DNA from: Mycolicibacterium goodii
GTDB lineage: Bacteria; Actinomycetota; Actinomycetes; Mycobacteriales; Mycobacteriaceae
Length of the DNA: 64,000 bases
Direction: 5' to 3'
Assembly (NCBI RefSeq): GCF_022370755.2
Contig: NZ_CP092364.2
Coordinates: 3,658,001 to 3,722,000, forward strand
In this document: positions 26,730-36,581 of the stretch, in pieces
Numbering within the stretch: the first letter of the stretch is position 1
Layout of the letters: each line of letters opens with the position of its first letter
The notes under the pieces: generated by a model
Databases searched by the model: none
What the model saw: the letters and a program-made list of their open reading frames with translations, nothing else
What the model was told of the DNA's origin: nothing
Position numbers and translations under genes: made by a program

Positions 26730-27078
26730 GGGTCGCTGGCGCTGCTAGGGAGTCGAACGGTGAATCTTGGCGACGAGGGCGGAACCGAGCGCTTCGGCTG
26801 AGTAGTCCAGCGGCCCATCGATGTGCGGGGCGGCGGCGAGGGCGCCGGGGCGTGACAGATCAGCGCCGTGGTGCGTTGCTGGTCGTGGAAGTTCGGAAGT
26901 CCCCCCGACAGGCTCTGACCCGGCGCGGCGTCGGGATACCTGAGAGAGCTACCCGCACCGCGGCGGCTCAACCCCATTAAGCCCGGTACTTCACCATTTC
27001 CGAAGGTATGTCGGTGGCGGGTGATCTGCGATCGAAGACGATCTCGCCCGACAGTTCCTCTGTGGCAGCAGTCCTCAA
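26730..27078. other. Stretch with no convincing gene
   Basis: About 350 bases downstream of the SBP56 and Hsp31-like genes. Minus-strand frame from about 26930 to 26750 ends in HIDGPLDYSAEALGSALVA followed by KIHRSTP, a natural-looking protein end with no start or family I recognise, so it may be another gene remnant. No tRNA, hairpin with T-run or clear promoter was found. Confidence 0.4.
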
Positions 27079-27978
27079 TCAGGACTTCGTACTGCCACCG
27101 GCGGGCGACTGGACGGCTTCAACCAACACGTCGGCGGCAAGAAGGCCGAGGCCGTTCGACGCCAGTGGGCTGTCACCGGTGAGCAGCTTGCGGTCTTGAT
27201 GAACCTTGCCGGTCATATCGTCATTGAGAATCGTCAGCCCCTGCTTGCCGAGCAGATCCGCTACCAGCCACTGCAAATGCCCGGGGAGATAACCGATTTC
27301 GATGTTGGGGCCCTGATCGAGTGCGTCGGGGAACACGCAGACCGAATATCCCTTGAACGGCGACTCGTTTCCGTCCTGTCCGACCGACAGCAACGCGGCC
27401 GGACCGTGACACAAGGTGATGATGAACTTGTCGTTGGCCAACGCCCAATTCAAGGTTTGCGCCACTGCCTCGGCGGCCGGTAATCCGACCACCGCCCCGT
27501 GGCCGCCGGGGATGAAGACCGCGAGGTAGTCCGAATCCGCACCGAGATCGTTGGCGACCACCTCAGCGAGTTTCTTGGGCTGCTTGAGTTTGGGTTTGAG
27601 TGCCTCGTAGGTCTGCAGGACCGCCTGGTCTTGGCCGGGCATCGCCCACAACTCCAGCTTGGCTGGATAGCCCGCGATCGTGGCGACGTCGACGTCGAAA
27701 CCCGCCGCCATGAGGTGGTGCAGCGGCAGCAGCATCTCGACCGGATGGTTGCCGGTGGAGAACATCTTGCCGTTCTCACACAGCACGTAGCGCTCCTCGG
27801 TCGCGATCATGAGCACCTTCCACCTGCCCTCGGTGTACGCGCCTTCATGCTTGACACCGTCGAAGTCGGTCCTGGGCTGGGTGTATTGACTCAACGAATA
27901 CGGGGAGGGAAAGAACGCGTTGTCCTCCGCCTGGTCCGGTGTCGGCTCTTTGCTGAGATCGTCTGTGTTGTTCGACAT
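27079..27978 (-). CDS. hchA: Hsp31/HchA-type DJ-1 superfamily protein (glyoxalase III / protein deglycase)
   Basis: 299 residues. After a 50-residue leader the DJ-1/PfpI fold follows, with [14 protein letters not shown] (residues 154-168) and the nucleophile elbow [11 protein letters not shown], Cys190 and His191. Length and leader match E. coli Hsp31 (283 residues) more than short PfpI proteases. Family members convert methylglyoxal to lactate and protect proteins. ATG at 27978 is preceded by GGTGGGAG; the upstream in-frame start at 27999 is less suitable. Confidence 0.82.
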   Translation of the reverse strand: MSNNTDDLSKEPTPDQAEDNAFFPSPYSLSQYTQPRTDFDGVKHEGAYTEGRWKVLMIATEERYVLCENGKMFSTGNHPVEMLLPLHHLMAAGFDVDVATIAGYPAKLELWAMPGQDQAVLQTYEALKPKLKQPKKLAEVVANDLGADSDYLAVFIPGGHGAVVGLPAAEAVAQTLNWALANDKFIITLCHGPAALLSVGQDGNESPFKGYSVCVFPDALDQGPNIEIGYLPGHLQWLVADLLGKQGLTILNDDMTGKVHQDRKLLTGDSPLASNGLGLLAADVLVEAVQSPAGGSTKS

Positions 27979-28083
27979 TTCGTCTCCCACCTTCCTCAAC
28001 GACGAAGCAGATGCCGGTCAGCACCGCCGCCCGGCCACGATCTGGCTCGTTCTCAACCTCAGAGTTCTTCACCCGGAGCGTCT

Positions 28084-28240
28084 CTAAACGTCAGACTTCT
28101 TCACCAGAGCCAGTGCGTCGTCGATGACATAGGGCATGACCGAGCGGTCGATCCCCAGCTATTCGGCCATCGGCAATCGGTTGGGCAGGTTCTTGCAGAT
28201 CACGGTGCAAAGCAGCTGGAACTGAGCGCGGCAGGTCGGC
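28084..28240 (-). pseudogene. Decayed MarR family regulator fragment
   Basis: Reading the minus strand gives NLPNRLPMAE, an in-frame TAG (28159-28161), then LGIDRSVMPYVIDDALALVK and a stop at 28084. Apart from the stop this is the recognition-helix region of MarR regulators (usual form ...LAERLGIDRSVMTYLIDDLE...). The wing and dimerisation parts are missing, so the gene is broken. Confidence 0.55.
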
Positions 28241-28335
28241 CACGCACATCCCCACCGACCAGCCAATCCCACGCCGTCGGGAGCGCGGAGCTCTTCGTGC
28301 GCAGTGAGCCTCTCTGCACCACAACCACCCGCATG

Positions 28336-28408
28336 AAAAAACCTCCTCGCCGACCGTGCATCCCGTGGCACTCCACGGGGATGACATTTTTGCTGGTCGG
28401 CAAGGAGG
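28336..28408 (-). terminator. Intrinsic terminator of ssrA
   Basis: On the minus strand CCTCCTTGCCGACC (28408-28395) pairs with GGTCGGCGAGGAGG (28355-28342), with one wobble. A nested stem (CATCCCCGTGG with CCACGGGATG) lies between, and TTTTTT follows (28341-28336). It lies 33 bases after the mature tmRNA 3' end, the expected place for ssrA termination. It is one of the few hairpins in the window with a real T-run. Confidence 0.85.
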
Positions 28409-28440
28409 TCTCAGATATGGAGTTGTCTGTACTTCAGAAG

Positions 28441-28806
28441 TGGAGCTGCCGGGAATTGAACCCGGGTCCTACGGCATGTCCTCGAGGCTTCTCCGTGCGC
28501 AGTTCGCTATGCCTCTACTCGGATCTCCCGGTCACGCGAACAAGCCGAGATGACGATCCCAGTCGCTGTTTGATGTCCCCATGAGTCCCGCGACCGAACT
28601 CATGGGTGGGTCCCTCTAGCTGATGCCAGGATCCGGGCCGAGGGCACTCCCGGTCTGACAGACCAGCCGTCGCTTAGGCAGCGAGGGCGTAGTCGCGCTG
28701 ATTGGAATCGGCGCTTAATTGGTTGCAACGACGCTTACGGTGGTCTCTTGCCTGCACCGGCACGCTTCCCTTGATTCGATGCTCGAAGTCGAAACCGTTC
28801 AGCCCC
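28441..28806 (-). ncRNA. ssrA: Transfer-messenger RNA (tmRNA)
   Basis: The 5' end GGGGCTGAACGGTTTCGACT (28806 downwards) is the universal tmRNA start. The 3' end has a T-arm (GGGTTCAATTCCCGGCAGCT) and CAGCTCC pairing with GGGGCTG. Length is 366 without CCA, which is not encoded (the genome has CTT after the discriminator A). The tag frame at 28712-28674 reads GCC GAT TCC to TAA and encodes ADSNQRDYALAA, a mycobacterial degradation tag. With SmpB (next genes) it rescues stalled ribosomes. Confidence 0.97.
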
Positions 28807-28973
28807 TTGTTGAGTTGTCGAAACATCACCCTGCCGTGGTGGCAGGACTACTCATGATACGTGTTCAGCAACGCTGGATTCCACTCGATTAATCCGCGCG
28901 GCGTTCGCCGAGTGTGAACATATGGCGGAAAAATCGCCGAGATCTCGCCCTGGCAGCACACCCGACGGGGAAG

Positions 28974-29852
28974 TCAGCCGGCGGCGATCATGGCGACCGC
29001 TGCCAGCGCCAGCCCCATGCCGACGGCCTGCCAGCGCGACACCCGCTCCCGCAACACGATGATCGCCAGCAACACCGTCGCCGCCGGATACAGCGACATC
29101 AACACCCCGGCCAGCGACAGCAGCGAGGCCTGCAGCGCCAACAGCATCGCGATGTTGGCTCCGACGTCGAGAAGCGCCGCCAGGACCGCGAGCTTCAGTG
29201 GGGTGCCCGACGGCGGCCGCAGGCTGCGGCTCATCGCCGCGATGGCCACCACGAGCACCGTCGCCGACGCGCGCGCGAACACCAGCGGCCACAGCTTGGC
29301 CTCTACCGGCGCCTGGTCGATCAGCACGAAGTTGAGCCCGAAGGCCAGACCTGAGCCGACCGTCAGCCACGCGACGGTCGCGGTGAACCGGTGCTCCTTG
29401 ACGTCCTCATCGGTATCTGTTGCTCTTCGCGCAAGCGGCTCATCGGGCGCCTCCCGGCTCACCAGCACCACCGCCACCAGCGCCACCACCACACCGATCG
29501 CAGCGATCACGCCCGGCCGCTCCCCCAGAGCCAGCCCGACGCCGACGGGGAGACCCGCGACCAGGATCGCCGTCAGCGGAGAGACCACCGAGATCGGTCC
29601 GGATCCGAGCGCGGCGTAGAACCACCACACGCCGAACGCCTGCGAGACACCGCACAGCACGCCCCACAGCACGGCGCCCTGCGAGACATCCCCGCCGACC
29701 ATCGCGGCGATGACCGCCAGCAGCACCATCGCGATCGGGTAGGACACCAGCACCACGCGCAGCGCGGCGACGCGACGGGATGCGAGCCCGCCGACGAAAT
29801 CGCTGATCCCGTATCCCAGCGCCGATGCCAGCGCCAGGACCAGTCCGATCAG
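28974..29852 (-). CDS. EamA/DMT-family drug or metabolite transporter; probable CTG start
   Basis: About 290 residues with roughly ten transmembrane helices in two EamA repeats (for example [20 protein letters not shown] and [20 protein letters not shown], with a short cytoplasmic loop around EDVKEHRF). The first standard start is GTG at 29756. The frame before it continues as a clear first helix, [20 protein letters not shown] then GLASRR, with no ATG, GTG or TTG. A CTG at 29852 overlaps the smpB stop as CTGA after AGGA, so a CTG start coupled to smpB is my preferred model. Substrate unknown. Confidence 0.7.
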   Translation of the reverse strand: MIGLVLALASALGYGISDFVGGLASRRVAALRVVLVSYPIAMVLLAVIAAMVGGDVSQGAVLWGVLCGVSQAFGVWWFYAALGSGPISVVSPLTAILVAGLPVGVGLALGERPGVIAAIGVVVALVAVVLVSREAPDEPLARRATDTDEDVKEHRFTATVAWLTVGSGLAFGLNFVLIDQAPVEAKLWPLVFARASATVLVVAIAAMSRSLRPPSGTPLKLAVLAALLDVGANIAMLLALQASLLSLAGVLMSLYPAATVLLAIIVLRERVSRWQAVGMGLALAAVAMIAAG

Positions 29853-30334
29853 ATCCTGCCCTTGGCGCGGCGGCCCAGTTCGCGGATCACCTCGCGTTGG
29901 GCGTCACGACGTGCGAGGTCCTGGCGCTTGTCGTGGGCCTGCTTACCGCGGGCCAGCGCCAGCTCGACCTTGACCTTGCCGTCGGTGAAGTAGATCGACA
30001 GCGGCACGAGCGTGAGGTTGCCGTCGCGGATCTTGCCGATCAGGTTGTCGATCTGCTTGCGGTGCAGCAGCAGCTTGCGGTTGCGCCGCGGCGCGTGGTT
30101 GGTCCAGGTGCCGTGGTGATATTCGGCGATGTGGACGTTGCGCAGCCAGATCTCCCCGTCGTCGACCGTGGCGAACGCGTCGGCCAGCGAGGCCTGACCT
30201 TCGCGCAGGCTCTTGACCTCCGTGCCCATCAAGACGATCCCGGCCTCGTAGGTGTCGAGGATCGTGTAGTTGTGTCGCGCCTTGCGATTGGTGGCGACCA
30301 CCTTGTTGTTGCTCGAGGCGCTCTTCTTGGTCAC
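29849..30334 (-). CDS. smpB: SsrA-binding protein SmpB
   Basis: 161 residues. Conserved core motifs include [55 protein letters not shown] and [20 protein letters not shown], and a basic tail ([19 protein letters not shown]) enters the ribosomal mRNA channel. SmpB binds tmRNA; its gene lies about 1 kb upstream of ssrA on the same strand. It follows ftsX by 10 bases, the order seen in M. tuberculosis (Rv3100c-Rv3102c). Confidence 0.97.
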   Translation of the reverse strand: MTKKSASSNNKVVATNRKARHNYTILDTYEAGIVLMGTEVKSLREGQASLADAFATVDDGEIWLRNVHIAEYHHGTWTNHAPRRNRKLLLHRKQIDNLIGKIRDGNLTLVPLSIYFTDGKVKVELALARGKQAHDKRQDLARRDAQREVIRELGRRAKGRI

Positions 30335-30344
30335 GTCGTCCTCA

Positions 30345-31241
30345 CTACCTGCGTACGTAGAGCCGCAGCGTCACATACGCGGTGACACCGGACATCGCGA
30401 GGCCGAGGAACAACATCCAGGGCGCGCTGTAGTACAGGATGTCCGCGTAGTCGACCTTGGCGATCAGGTTGGCTTGATAGAACTGGTCGAGCGCCTTCTC
30501 CAGGAACAACGCCCGCACCGCGATCAGTCCGACGATCGCGAGGATGACGCCGATGAGGGCGGCCAGCATCGCCTCGACGAGGAACGGCAGCTGCGTGTAC
30601 CACCGCGTCGCACCGACCAGACGCATGATGCCGATCTCGGTACGCCGCGTATAGGCGGCGACCTGCACCATGTTCGCGATCAGCAGCACCGCGCCGATCG
30701 CCTGTACGAGCGCCACCGCGAACGCCGCGCTGCTGATGCCGTCGAGGACCGCGAACAACCGGTCGATCAGATCCTTCTGATTGAGCACGTTGAGCACGCC
30801 GGGCTGGCCGACCATGGCCTGATCGAATTGCTCGTGGTTCTCCGGGTCGACGAGCTTGACGACGAACGACGCCGGGAACGCGTCCTTGCCCGCGACGTCC
30901 TTGTACTGCGGGAACTTCTTGATCGCGTCGTCGTAGGCCTGCTCGCGGTTGAGGAACCGCAGCGACCGCACGTCGTCGCGGTCATCGATCTTGCGGTACA
31001 GCGCCTTGCACGGATCCGAGTCGCACGTCGGGTCGTTGGCCGAGATGTCGTCGGTGAGGAAGACCTGGCTCTCGACCCGGTCGAGGTAGATGTCGCGCGA
31101 CTGATCGGCCAACCGGACGACCAGCAGGCCGCCGCCGAACAGGCCGATGGAGATGGCCGTGGTCAGCACCATCGCCACGGTCATCGTGACGTTGCGACGA
31201 AGTCCGGTCAGGACTTCATTGATGAGAAAGCCGAAGCGCAC
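30345..31241 (-). CDS. ftsX: Cell division ABC-transporter permease-like protein FtsX
   Basis: 298 residues with a GTG start. A cytoplasmic N-terminus, the first membrane helix ([20 protein letters not shown]), and a 120-residue extracellular domain with two cysteines ([12 protein letters not shown]) are followed by three helices typical of FtsX/MacB, including [20 protein letters not shown]. With FtsE it regulates peptidoglycan hydrolases of the RipC type at the septum. It begins directly after the ftsE stop. Confidence 0.95.
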   Translation of the reverse strand: MRFGFLINEVLTGLRRNVTMTVAMVLTTAISIGLFGGGLLVVRLADQSRDIYLDRVESQVFLTDDISANDPTCDSDPCKALYRKIDDRDDVRSLRFLNREQAYDDAIKKFPQYKDVAGKDAFPASFVVKLVDPENHEQFDQAMVGQPGVLNVLNQKDLIDRLFAVLDGISSAAFAVALVQAIGAVLLIANMVQVAAYTRRTEIGIMRLVGATRWYTQLPFLVEAMLAALIGVILAIVGLIAVRALFLEKALDQFYQANLIAKVDYADILYYSAPWMLFLGLAMSGVTAYVTLRLYVRR

Positions 31242-31931
31242 TTAGCGATCCATTCCGTAGACGCCGCGCTGCTCATCACGGATCAGCCGGCCGAGTTCGA
31301 GTTCGACGACCCGCTGACGCATGGAGTCGACGATGTGATGGTCGTGGGTGGCCATCACCACGGTGGTCCCGGTGCGATTGATCCGCTCGAGGAGATCCAT
31401 GATGTCCTTGCTGGTCTCCGGGTCCAGGTTGCCGGTGGGCTCGTCGGCGATGAGCACCAGCGGCCGGTTGACGAACGCGCGGGCGATGGCGACCCGCTGC
31501 TGCTCACCACCGGACAGTTCGCTGGGCAGGCGGTTGGCCTTGCCGGACAGACCCACCATCTCCAACACGTCGGGCACCACCCGGTTGATGGTGTCGGCGC
31601 GCTTGCCGATCACCTCCAACGCGAACGCCACGTTCTCGAACACCGTCTTCTGCTGGAGCAGACGGAAATCCTGGAACACACAGCCGATCACCTGGCGCAG
31701 GCTCGGGATGTGGCGGCCCGGGAGCTTGTTGACGTGAAACTTCGACACCCGCACGTCGCCGGAGGTCGGCGTCTCGGCCCCCAACAACAGCCGCATGAAC
31801 GTCGACTTGCCCGACCCCGACGGGCCGATGAGAAAGACGAACTCACCCTTGTCGATCTTCAACGAGACGTCGTCGAGGGCTGGGCGCGCCGAAGACTTGT
31901 ACTGCTTCGTCACGTGGTCGAGGGTGATCAT
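31242..31931 (-). CDS. ftsE: Cell division ATP-binding protein FtsE
   Basis: 229 residues from ATG 31931 (a GTG at 31934 is in frame one codon earlier). ABC ATPase motifs: Walker [10 protein letters not shown] near residue 36, signature [17 protein letters not shown], Walker [14 protein letters not shown], and the switch histidine in [11 protein letters not shown]. It powers FtsX-controlled activation of cell-wall hydrolases. Zero-base spacing to ftsX implies strict co-translation. Confidence 0.95.
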   Translation of the reverse strand: MITLDHVTKQYKSSARPALDDVSLKIDKGEFVFLIGPSGSGKSTFMRLLLGAETPTSGDVRVSKFHVNKLPGRHIPSLRQVIGCVFQDFRLLQQKTVFENVAFALEVIGKRADTINRVVPDVLEMVGLSGKANRLPSELSGGEQQRVAIARAFVNRPLVLIADEPTGNLDPETSKDIMDLLERINRTGTTVVMATHDHHIVDSMRQRVVELELGRLIRDEQRGVYGMDR

Positions 31932-31976
31932 CACGGCACGCCAGTGTAGCGGGGCGAGCGCTCGAGCCGAGCCACG

Positions 31977-32495
31977 CTACTGCGGCGGCGCGGGCGCCGC
32001 AGGCTCAGGCGCCGGCGCCGAAGCCGGGGCGGGCGCCGCGCCGGGCAGCACCGGCAACGTGATCGGCGGCAGGATCCCCGGCCCGTCCGGGTCCACGACC
32101 GTCGTCTGCGGCCCCGGCGAGGTGGTCGTCGGGCTCGTCGGACTTGTCGGGCTCGTGGTGTCCCCTGGCCCGAGCGGCCCCGTCGGGGTCGTGGTCGGGG
32201 TGTCCGGCGTCGGCGATGTGGTCGTCGTCGTGGTGGTCGGAGTCGTCGTCCGCGTTGTGCGCGGTGCCTCGACGTTGGTGCGCGGCACCCACGTGTAATC
32301 GGGGTCCGGAACGAAACCGGGCGGCACGACCTGCGGCGCCTCGGGCGGCGCCGGGGCCGGCTGATAGGTCTGCTGCACCCACCACAGCGCGAAGAAGGCC
32401 ACGATCAGCACGACCGTGGAGGTCCGCAGTCTGCCCACACGGCTGCGCCAGAACCGGGTGGCGGCATCCGTCACACGGTTCAGATCGAATCTCAC
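31977..32495 (-). CDS. Thr/Pro-rich single-pass membrane protein (Rv3103c-like)
   Basis: 172 residues. A short basic cytoplasmic N-terminus is followed by one transmembrane helix (TSTVVLIVAFFALWWVQQTY). The external part is dominated by Thr/Pro/Ser runs (TTRTTTPTTTTTTTSPTP and similar) and an Ala/Pro end. The start GTG overlaps the mscS-like stop as GTGA. It occupies the position of Rv3103c in M. tuberculosis. The low-complexity region probably spans the cell wall; function unknown. Confidence 0.75.
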   Translation of the reverse strand: MRFDLNRVTDAATRFWRSRVGRLRTSTVVLIVAFFALWWVQQTYQPAPAPPEAPQVVPPGFVPDPDYTWVPRTNVEAPRTTRTTTPTTTTTTTSPTPDTPTTTPTGPLGPGDTTSPTSPTSPTTTSPGPQTTVVDPDGPGILPPITLPVLPGAAPAPASAPAPEPAAPAPPQ

Positions 32496-33472
32496 TTCTT
32501 CTGCTCCTGCGGGGCGGTGTGCACCTCAGCGGCGGCGGCCGGATGCAAGATGTCGCCTGCTGCGGCGACCGACGCGTCGGACGACGTCACGACACCCGCG
32601 CGGCGCAGGGCACGCACCACCCGCACGCGCAGCCGCCGGCCCACCTCGAACTGTTTGCCGGGCAGCGTGCGCGCGACCATGCGCAGGTTCACCGTGTCCA
32701 CCCCGATGCTCTCCACGCCCATGAGCTGAGGCTTGTCGAGAACCAGCTTGGACAGCTCGGCGTCCTCGGTGGCGCGTTCGGCGACCTCGTTGAGGACGTC
32801 GTTGACGACGTTGAGGTCGACGCTCACCGGCACCGGGATGTCGACGACGGCGCGCGCCCAGTCCTTCGACAGGTTCAGGGCCTTGACGATCTGACCGTTG
32901 GGGACGGTGTACATCTCCCCTTCGCTCGAGCGCAGCTTGGTGATGCGCAGCGTGACGTCTTCGACCGTGCCCTCGGCCTCGTTGCTCGCGCCGATCGTCA
33001 GCCGCACGAGGTCACCGAAGCCGTACTGCTTCTCGGTGATGATGAAGAAACCCGCCAGCAGGTCCTGCACGATGCGCTGCGCACCGAAACCGAGCGCGGC
33101 ACCGAGCACAGCGGCCGGTGCGACCAGCGAGGCGATGGGCACGGCCAGGATGTCGGTCACCTCGACGAGGACGATGACGAACAGCAGCGCGACCGACACC
33201 CATGAGATCACCGATGCGACGGCCTGCCGGTGCTTGGCGCTCTCCGAGCGCACGAGCTGATCGCTCTCCTGGTATTCGGCGTCGATGCGGCGTACCACGC
33301 GCTGCGCGGCCCAGTTGATGAAGCGTGCCGCGAGCAGGCCGCCGATCAACAGCAGCGCAATACGCAGACCCTTGGTCAGGATCCACACGCCTATCTCGCC
33401 ATGCCAGAAGTCGTGCCAGCGGTCGGCCACCGAGAAGGCGAGAACGGTTGCCGCCGAGCTGCTAATCGTCAT
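32492..33472 (-). CDS. MscS-family mechanosensitive channel
   Basis: 326 residues. Helices in the first 160 residues are followed by the pore-lining TM3 equivalent ([38 protein letters not shown]) and the beta domain ([28 protein letters not shown]), the usual MscS order. It should release solutes on hypo-osmotic shock. It overlaps the end of prfB by 11 bp and the next gene by 4 bp, matching Rv3104c in M. tuberculosis. Confidence 0.88.
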   Translation of the reverse strand: MTISSSAATVLAFSVADRWHDFWHGEIGVWILTKGLRIALLLIGGLLAARFINWAAQRVVRRIDAEYQESDQLVRSESAKHRQAVASVISWVSVALLFVIVLVEVTDILAVPIASLVAPAAVLGAALGFGAQRIVQDLLAGFFIITEKQYGFGDLVRLTIGASNEAEGTVEDVTLRITKLRSSEGEMYTVPNGQIVKALNLSKDWARAVVDIPVPVSVDLNVVNDVLNEVAERATEDAELSKLVLDKPQLMGVESIGVDTVNLRMVARTLPGKQFEVGRRLRVRVVRALRRAGVVTSSDASVAAAGDILHPAAAAEVHTAPQEQKK

Positions 33473-34577
33473 CTTTTCTGTTGCGCCATCTGATTCCTGC
33501 CTCCAGGAATCCGTCGATGTCTCCGTCGAGTACCGATGCTGGGTTACCGACCTCGTATTCGGTGCGCAGGTCCTTCACCATCTGGTACGGGTGCAGGACG
33601 TAGGAGCGCATCTGATTACCCCAGGAACTGCCGCCGTCGCCCTTGAGCGCGTCGAGCTCTGCGCGTTCCTCCAACCGCTTGCGTTCCAGCAGCTTCGCCT
33701 GGAGAACCCGCATCGCCGAGACCTTGTTCTGCAGCTGCGACTTCTCGTTCTGGCAGGTCACAACGATACCTGTGGGGATGTGCGTCAATCGGACCGCGGA
33801 GTCTGTGGTGTTCACCGACTGCCCGCCGGGACCCGAGGAGCGGTAGACGTCGACGCGGATGTCGTTTTCGGGGATGTCGATGTGGTCGGTGGTCTCGACG
33901 ACGGGCAGCACCTCCACGTCGGCGAACGACGTCTGGCGCCGGCTCTGGTTGTCGAACGGGCTGATGCGCACCAGCCGGTGGGTGCCCTGCTCGACCGAGA
34001 GGGTGCCGTAGGCGAACGGCGCGTGCACCGCGAACGTCGCGCTCTTGATGCCGGCCTCTTCGGCATAGGAGGTGTCGAAGACCTCCACAGGGTAGTCGTG
34101 CTTCTCGGCCCAGCGGATGTACATCCGCATCAGCATCTCGGCCCAGTCGGCGGCGTCGACGCCACCGGCCCCGGACCGGATCGTGACGACGGCCTCGCGT
34201 TCGTCGTACTCACCCGACAGCAGGGTGCGTACTTCCATCGCCTCGATGTCCTCGCGCAGCTTTGCGAGTTCGGCGTCGGCCTCGGCCAAGGCTTCGGAAC
34301 CGCCCGCTCCGTCTTCTTCGGCGGCCAACTCGTAGAGCACCGGGAGATCGTCGAGCCGGCGACGCAGACCCTCGACACGGCGCAGCTCGTTCTGCGCGTG
34401 GGACAGATCGCTGGTGACCTTCTGCGCGCGGGTCTGGTCGTCCCACAGGTTCGGGTCGGACGCATCCTTCTCGAGCTGTTCGATGCGGTTACGGAGCCCG
34501 TCCACGTCGAGCACCCGCTCCACGGTCGTCAGAGTGGTGTCGAGTGCGGCGATATCTGCTTGACGGTCAGGATCCAC
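33462..34577 (-). CDS. prfB: Peptide chain release factor 2
   Basis: 371 residues with GTG start. It has the stop-codon-reading tripeptide SPF (residues 206-208, in [15 protein letters not shown]) and the catalytic GGQ loop (251-253, [16 protein letters not shown]). RF2 terminates at UGA and UAA. The reading frame is continuous from the start, so the +1 programmed frameshift that controls prfB in many bacteria is absent here. It overlaps the mscS-like gene, and fprA diverges upstream. Confidence 0.96.
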   Translation of the reverse strand: MDPDRQADIAALDTTLTTVERVLDVDGLRNRIEQLEKDASDPNLWDDQTRAQKVTSDLSHAQNELRRVEGLRRRLDDLPVLYELAAEEDGAGGSEALAEADAELAKLREDIEAMEVRTLLSGEYDEREAVVTIRSGAGGVDAADWAEMLMRMYIRWAEKHDYPVEVFDTSYAEEAGIKSATFAVHAPFAYGTLSVEQGTHRLVRISPFDNQSRRQTSFADVEVLPVVETTDHIDIPENDIRVDVYRSSGPGGQSVNTTDSAVRLTHIPTGIVVTCQNEKSQLQNKVSAMRVLQAKLLERKRLEERAELDALKGDGGSSWGNQMRSYVLHPYQMVKDLRTEYEVGNPASVLDGDIDGFLEAGIRWRNRKDDD

Positions 34578-34748
34578 GGAAGTTCAGGTTACCCGGCTGC
34601 GGTTGGGCGGCGTTTCTCGCGACCTTCCCGCAGCGCGGCGGATCCGCGTTTAGCATCGGGTGTACCCCGTCCTCCCACGTCGCGACAGCCCCTTGCGCGT
34701 GCGGGACGAGTGAAAGATGGCTTCCAGTCGAGCTCAGTTAGGCACCAT

Positions 34749-36116
34749 ATGCGCCCGTACCACGTAGCGATCGTCGGCTCAGGACCCTCTGGATTCTTTG
34801 CTGCCGCATCGCTGCTGAAGTTTGCCGACTCTCAACCCGATCGCGACGTCCGCGTGGACATGCTCGAGATGCTGCCCACGCCGTGGGGTCTGGTGCGGTC
34901 CGGCGTCGCCCCCGACCACCCGAAGATCAAGTCGATCAGCGCCCAGTTCGAGAAGACCGCCGCCGACCCGCGCTACCGGTTCTTCGGCAACATCCGCGTC
35001 GGCGACCATGTCCAGCCGGCCGAACTCGCCGAATGGTACGACGCCGTCGTCTACGCCGTCGGCGCGCAGTCCGACCGCGCACTGAACATCCCCGGCGAGG
35101 ATCTGCCGGGCAGCGTGGCGGCCGTGGACTTCGTGGGTTGGTACAACGCACATCCGCACTTCGGTGAGATGGCTCCCGACCTCTCGGGCGGGCGTGCCGT
35201 CGTCGTCGGCAACGGCAACGTCGCGCTCGACGTCGCGCGCATCCTGGTCAGCGATCCGAAGGCGTTGGCCAACACCGACATCGCCGATCACGCACTGGAT
35301 TCGCTCGACGCGCGCGGCGTGGAAGAAGTGGTGGTCATCGGGCGACGCGGTCCGCTGCAGGCCACGTTCACCACGCTGGAGCTGCGCGAACTCGGCGAGA
35401 TGGAGGGACTCGGCGACGTCGACGTGATCCTGGACCCGGCAGATTTCGCCGACATCACCGACGAGGACCTCGAAGCCGCGGGCAAGACCGCCAAGCAGAA
35501 CATCAAGGTGCTGCGCGGTTACGCCGAGAAGGAGCCGCGAGGGGCCAAGCGGCGCATCGTGTTCCGGTTCTTCACATCACCGGTCGAGCTGCGCGGCGAG
35601 GACCGCGTCGAATCGATCGTGTTGGGACGCAACGAACTCGTGCGCGGTGCCGACGGCCGGATGGTCGCCAAGGACACCGGCGACCGCGAGGAGCTGACGG
35701 CCCAGCTGGTGGTGCGCGCGGTCGGCTACCGCGGCGTGCCGACGCCGGGCCTGCCGTTCGATGAGCGCTCGGGCACGATCCCGCACACCGACGGCCGGAT
35801 CGACGGCAGCGCCAACGAATATGTGGTGGGCTGGATCAAGCGCGGCCCGTCCGGCGTGATCGGCAGCAACAAGAAGGACTCACAGGACACGGTCAACACA
35901 CTGCTCGACGACCTCGCCTCGGCCGAACTGCCAGACCGCGGTCCTGGCTACGAGGCGAAGCTCGCGGCGCGGCTGCTGGATCGTCAGCCCAAGGTGGTCA
36001 CGGGCGATCATTGGAAGCTGATCGACGACTACGAGCGCGCCGCGGGTGAACCGAGCGGCAGGCCGCGCGTGAAGTTGGCGAGCGTGGCCGAGTTGCTGCG
36101 CGTGGGCCACGGCTGA
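34749..36116 (+). CDS. fprA: NADPH-ferredoxin/adrenodoxin-type reductase FprA
   Basis: 455 residues. The FAD-binding dinucleotide motif is IVGSGPSGFFAAASLL near the N-terminus, and the NADP motif is AVVVGNGNVALDVARILVS. PTPWGLVRSGVAPDHPK and the C-terminal YVVGWIKRGPSGVIGSNKKD are signatures of adrenodoxin-reductase-like enzymes. It passes electrons from NADPH to ferredoxins serving P450s and other partners. ATG 34749 marks the domain start; the very long open frame upstream is antisense to prfB and not coding. Length matches M. tuberculosis FprA (456). Confidence 0.95.
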   Translation: MRPYHVAIVGSGPSGFFAAASLLKFADSQPDRDVRVDMLEMLPTPWGLVRSGVAPDHPKIKSISAQFEKTAADPRYRFFGNIRVGDHVQPAELAEWYDAVVYAVGAQSDRALNIPGEDLPGSVAAVDFVGWYNAHPHFGEMAPDLSGGRAVVVGNGNVALDVARILVSDPKALANTDIADHALDSLDARGVEEVVVIGRRGPLQATFTTLELRELGEMEGLGDVDVILDPADFADITDEDLEAAGKTAKQNIKVLRGYAEKEPRGAKRRIVFRFFTSPVELRGEDRVESIVLGRNELVRGADGRMVAKDTGDREELTAQLVVRAVGYRGVPTPGLPFDERSGTIPHTDGRIDGSANEYVVGWIKRGPSGVIGSNKKDSQDTVNTLLDDLASAELPDRGPGYEAKLAARLLDRQPKVVTGDHWKLIDDYERAAGEPSGRPRVKLASVAELLRVGHG

Positions 36117-36198
36117 ACTTCCGCGCGGCTCGGAGGCGAGACCGACGAGAATGTCGCTGCGGACCCGTGGCGGCGACATTTGCGTGATCTGGACGCAG

Positions 36199-36558
36199 CT
36201 AGACCGGCGGCGGTTCGTGCGCTTGGGGTGTCTCGGGTGTCTCCGGCGGGGCGAAGGTCCACTTGTCGGGATTGCTCGGCGAATAGACCACCGGGAACAG
36301 CGCGCCCATGCTCGGCCAGTCGTTCACGTCGACGGCCATCTGCTGGTAGACGACATGCTCTCGGACCGTCGGACCGTTGATGACGCCGGTGATGGTGACG
36401 AACTGCTCCCCCGTGGCGTCCGGACGCGGACTCACACCGGTCACCAGCAAGGTGCCGTGCGCGAGTTCACCCCGGATGCCTCGGCGGCGCATGATCCGCG
36501 GGCCCAGCAACAGGACCAGTGCACCCACCAGCAACAACAGCATGCCGAATTCCCACAC
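36199..36558 (-). CDS. Small membrane protein, NfeD/DUF-like hypothetical
   Basis: 119 residues from GTG 36558 (VWEFGM). One N-terminal helix ([18 protein letters not shown]) is followed by a basic stop-transfer (RRRG) and a beta-rich domain ([14 protein letters not shown]...[21 protein letters not shown]) with a Pro/Glu tail. I do not recognise a named family. It is divergent from hisN with only 23 bp between starts. An alternative ATG lies at 36543. Confidence 0.6.
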   Translation of the reverse strand: MWEFGMLLLLVGALVLLLGPRIMRRRGIRGELAHGTLLVTGVSPRPDATGEQFVTITGVINGPTVREHVVYQQMAVDVNDWPSMGALFPVVYSPSNPDKWTFAPPETPETPQAHEPPPV

Positions 36559-36581
36559 CCCGCCATGGTAGGACTGCAGCC

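Noticed and set aside
28441..28520. A separate tRNA suggested by the T-loop sequence GGGTTCAATTCCCGG
   Set aside because: It is the 3' half of tmRNA; the matching 5' end, tag and acceptor pairing are all present.
31977..32300. Thr/Pro-coding low-complexity DNA as a tandem repeat locus
   Set aside because: The codons vary and there is no fixed repeat period; it is protein low complexity, not a DNA repeat array.
33462..34577. A programmed frameshift in prfB
   Set aside because: The reading frame is continuous from GTG 34577, with no internal UGA near codon 25.
33285..34748. Upstream extension of fprA giving a 943-residue frame
   Set aside because: The extra part is antisense to prfB and the mscS-like gene. 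FprA has its natural start and length at 34749.
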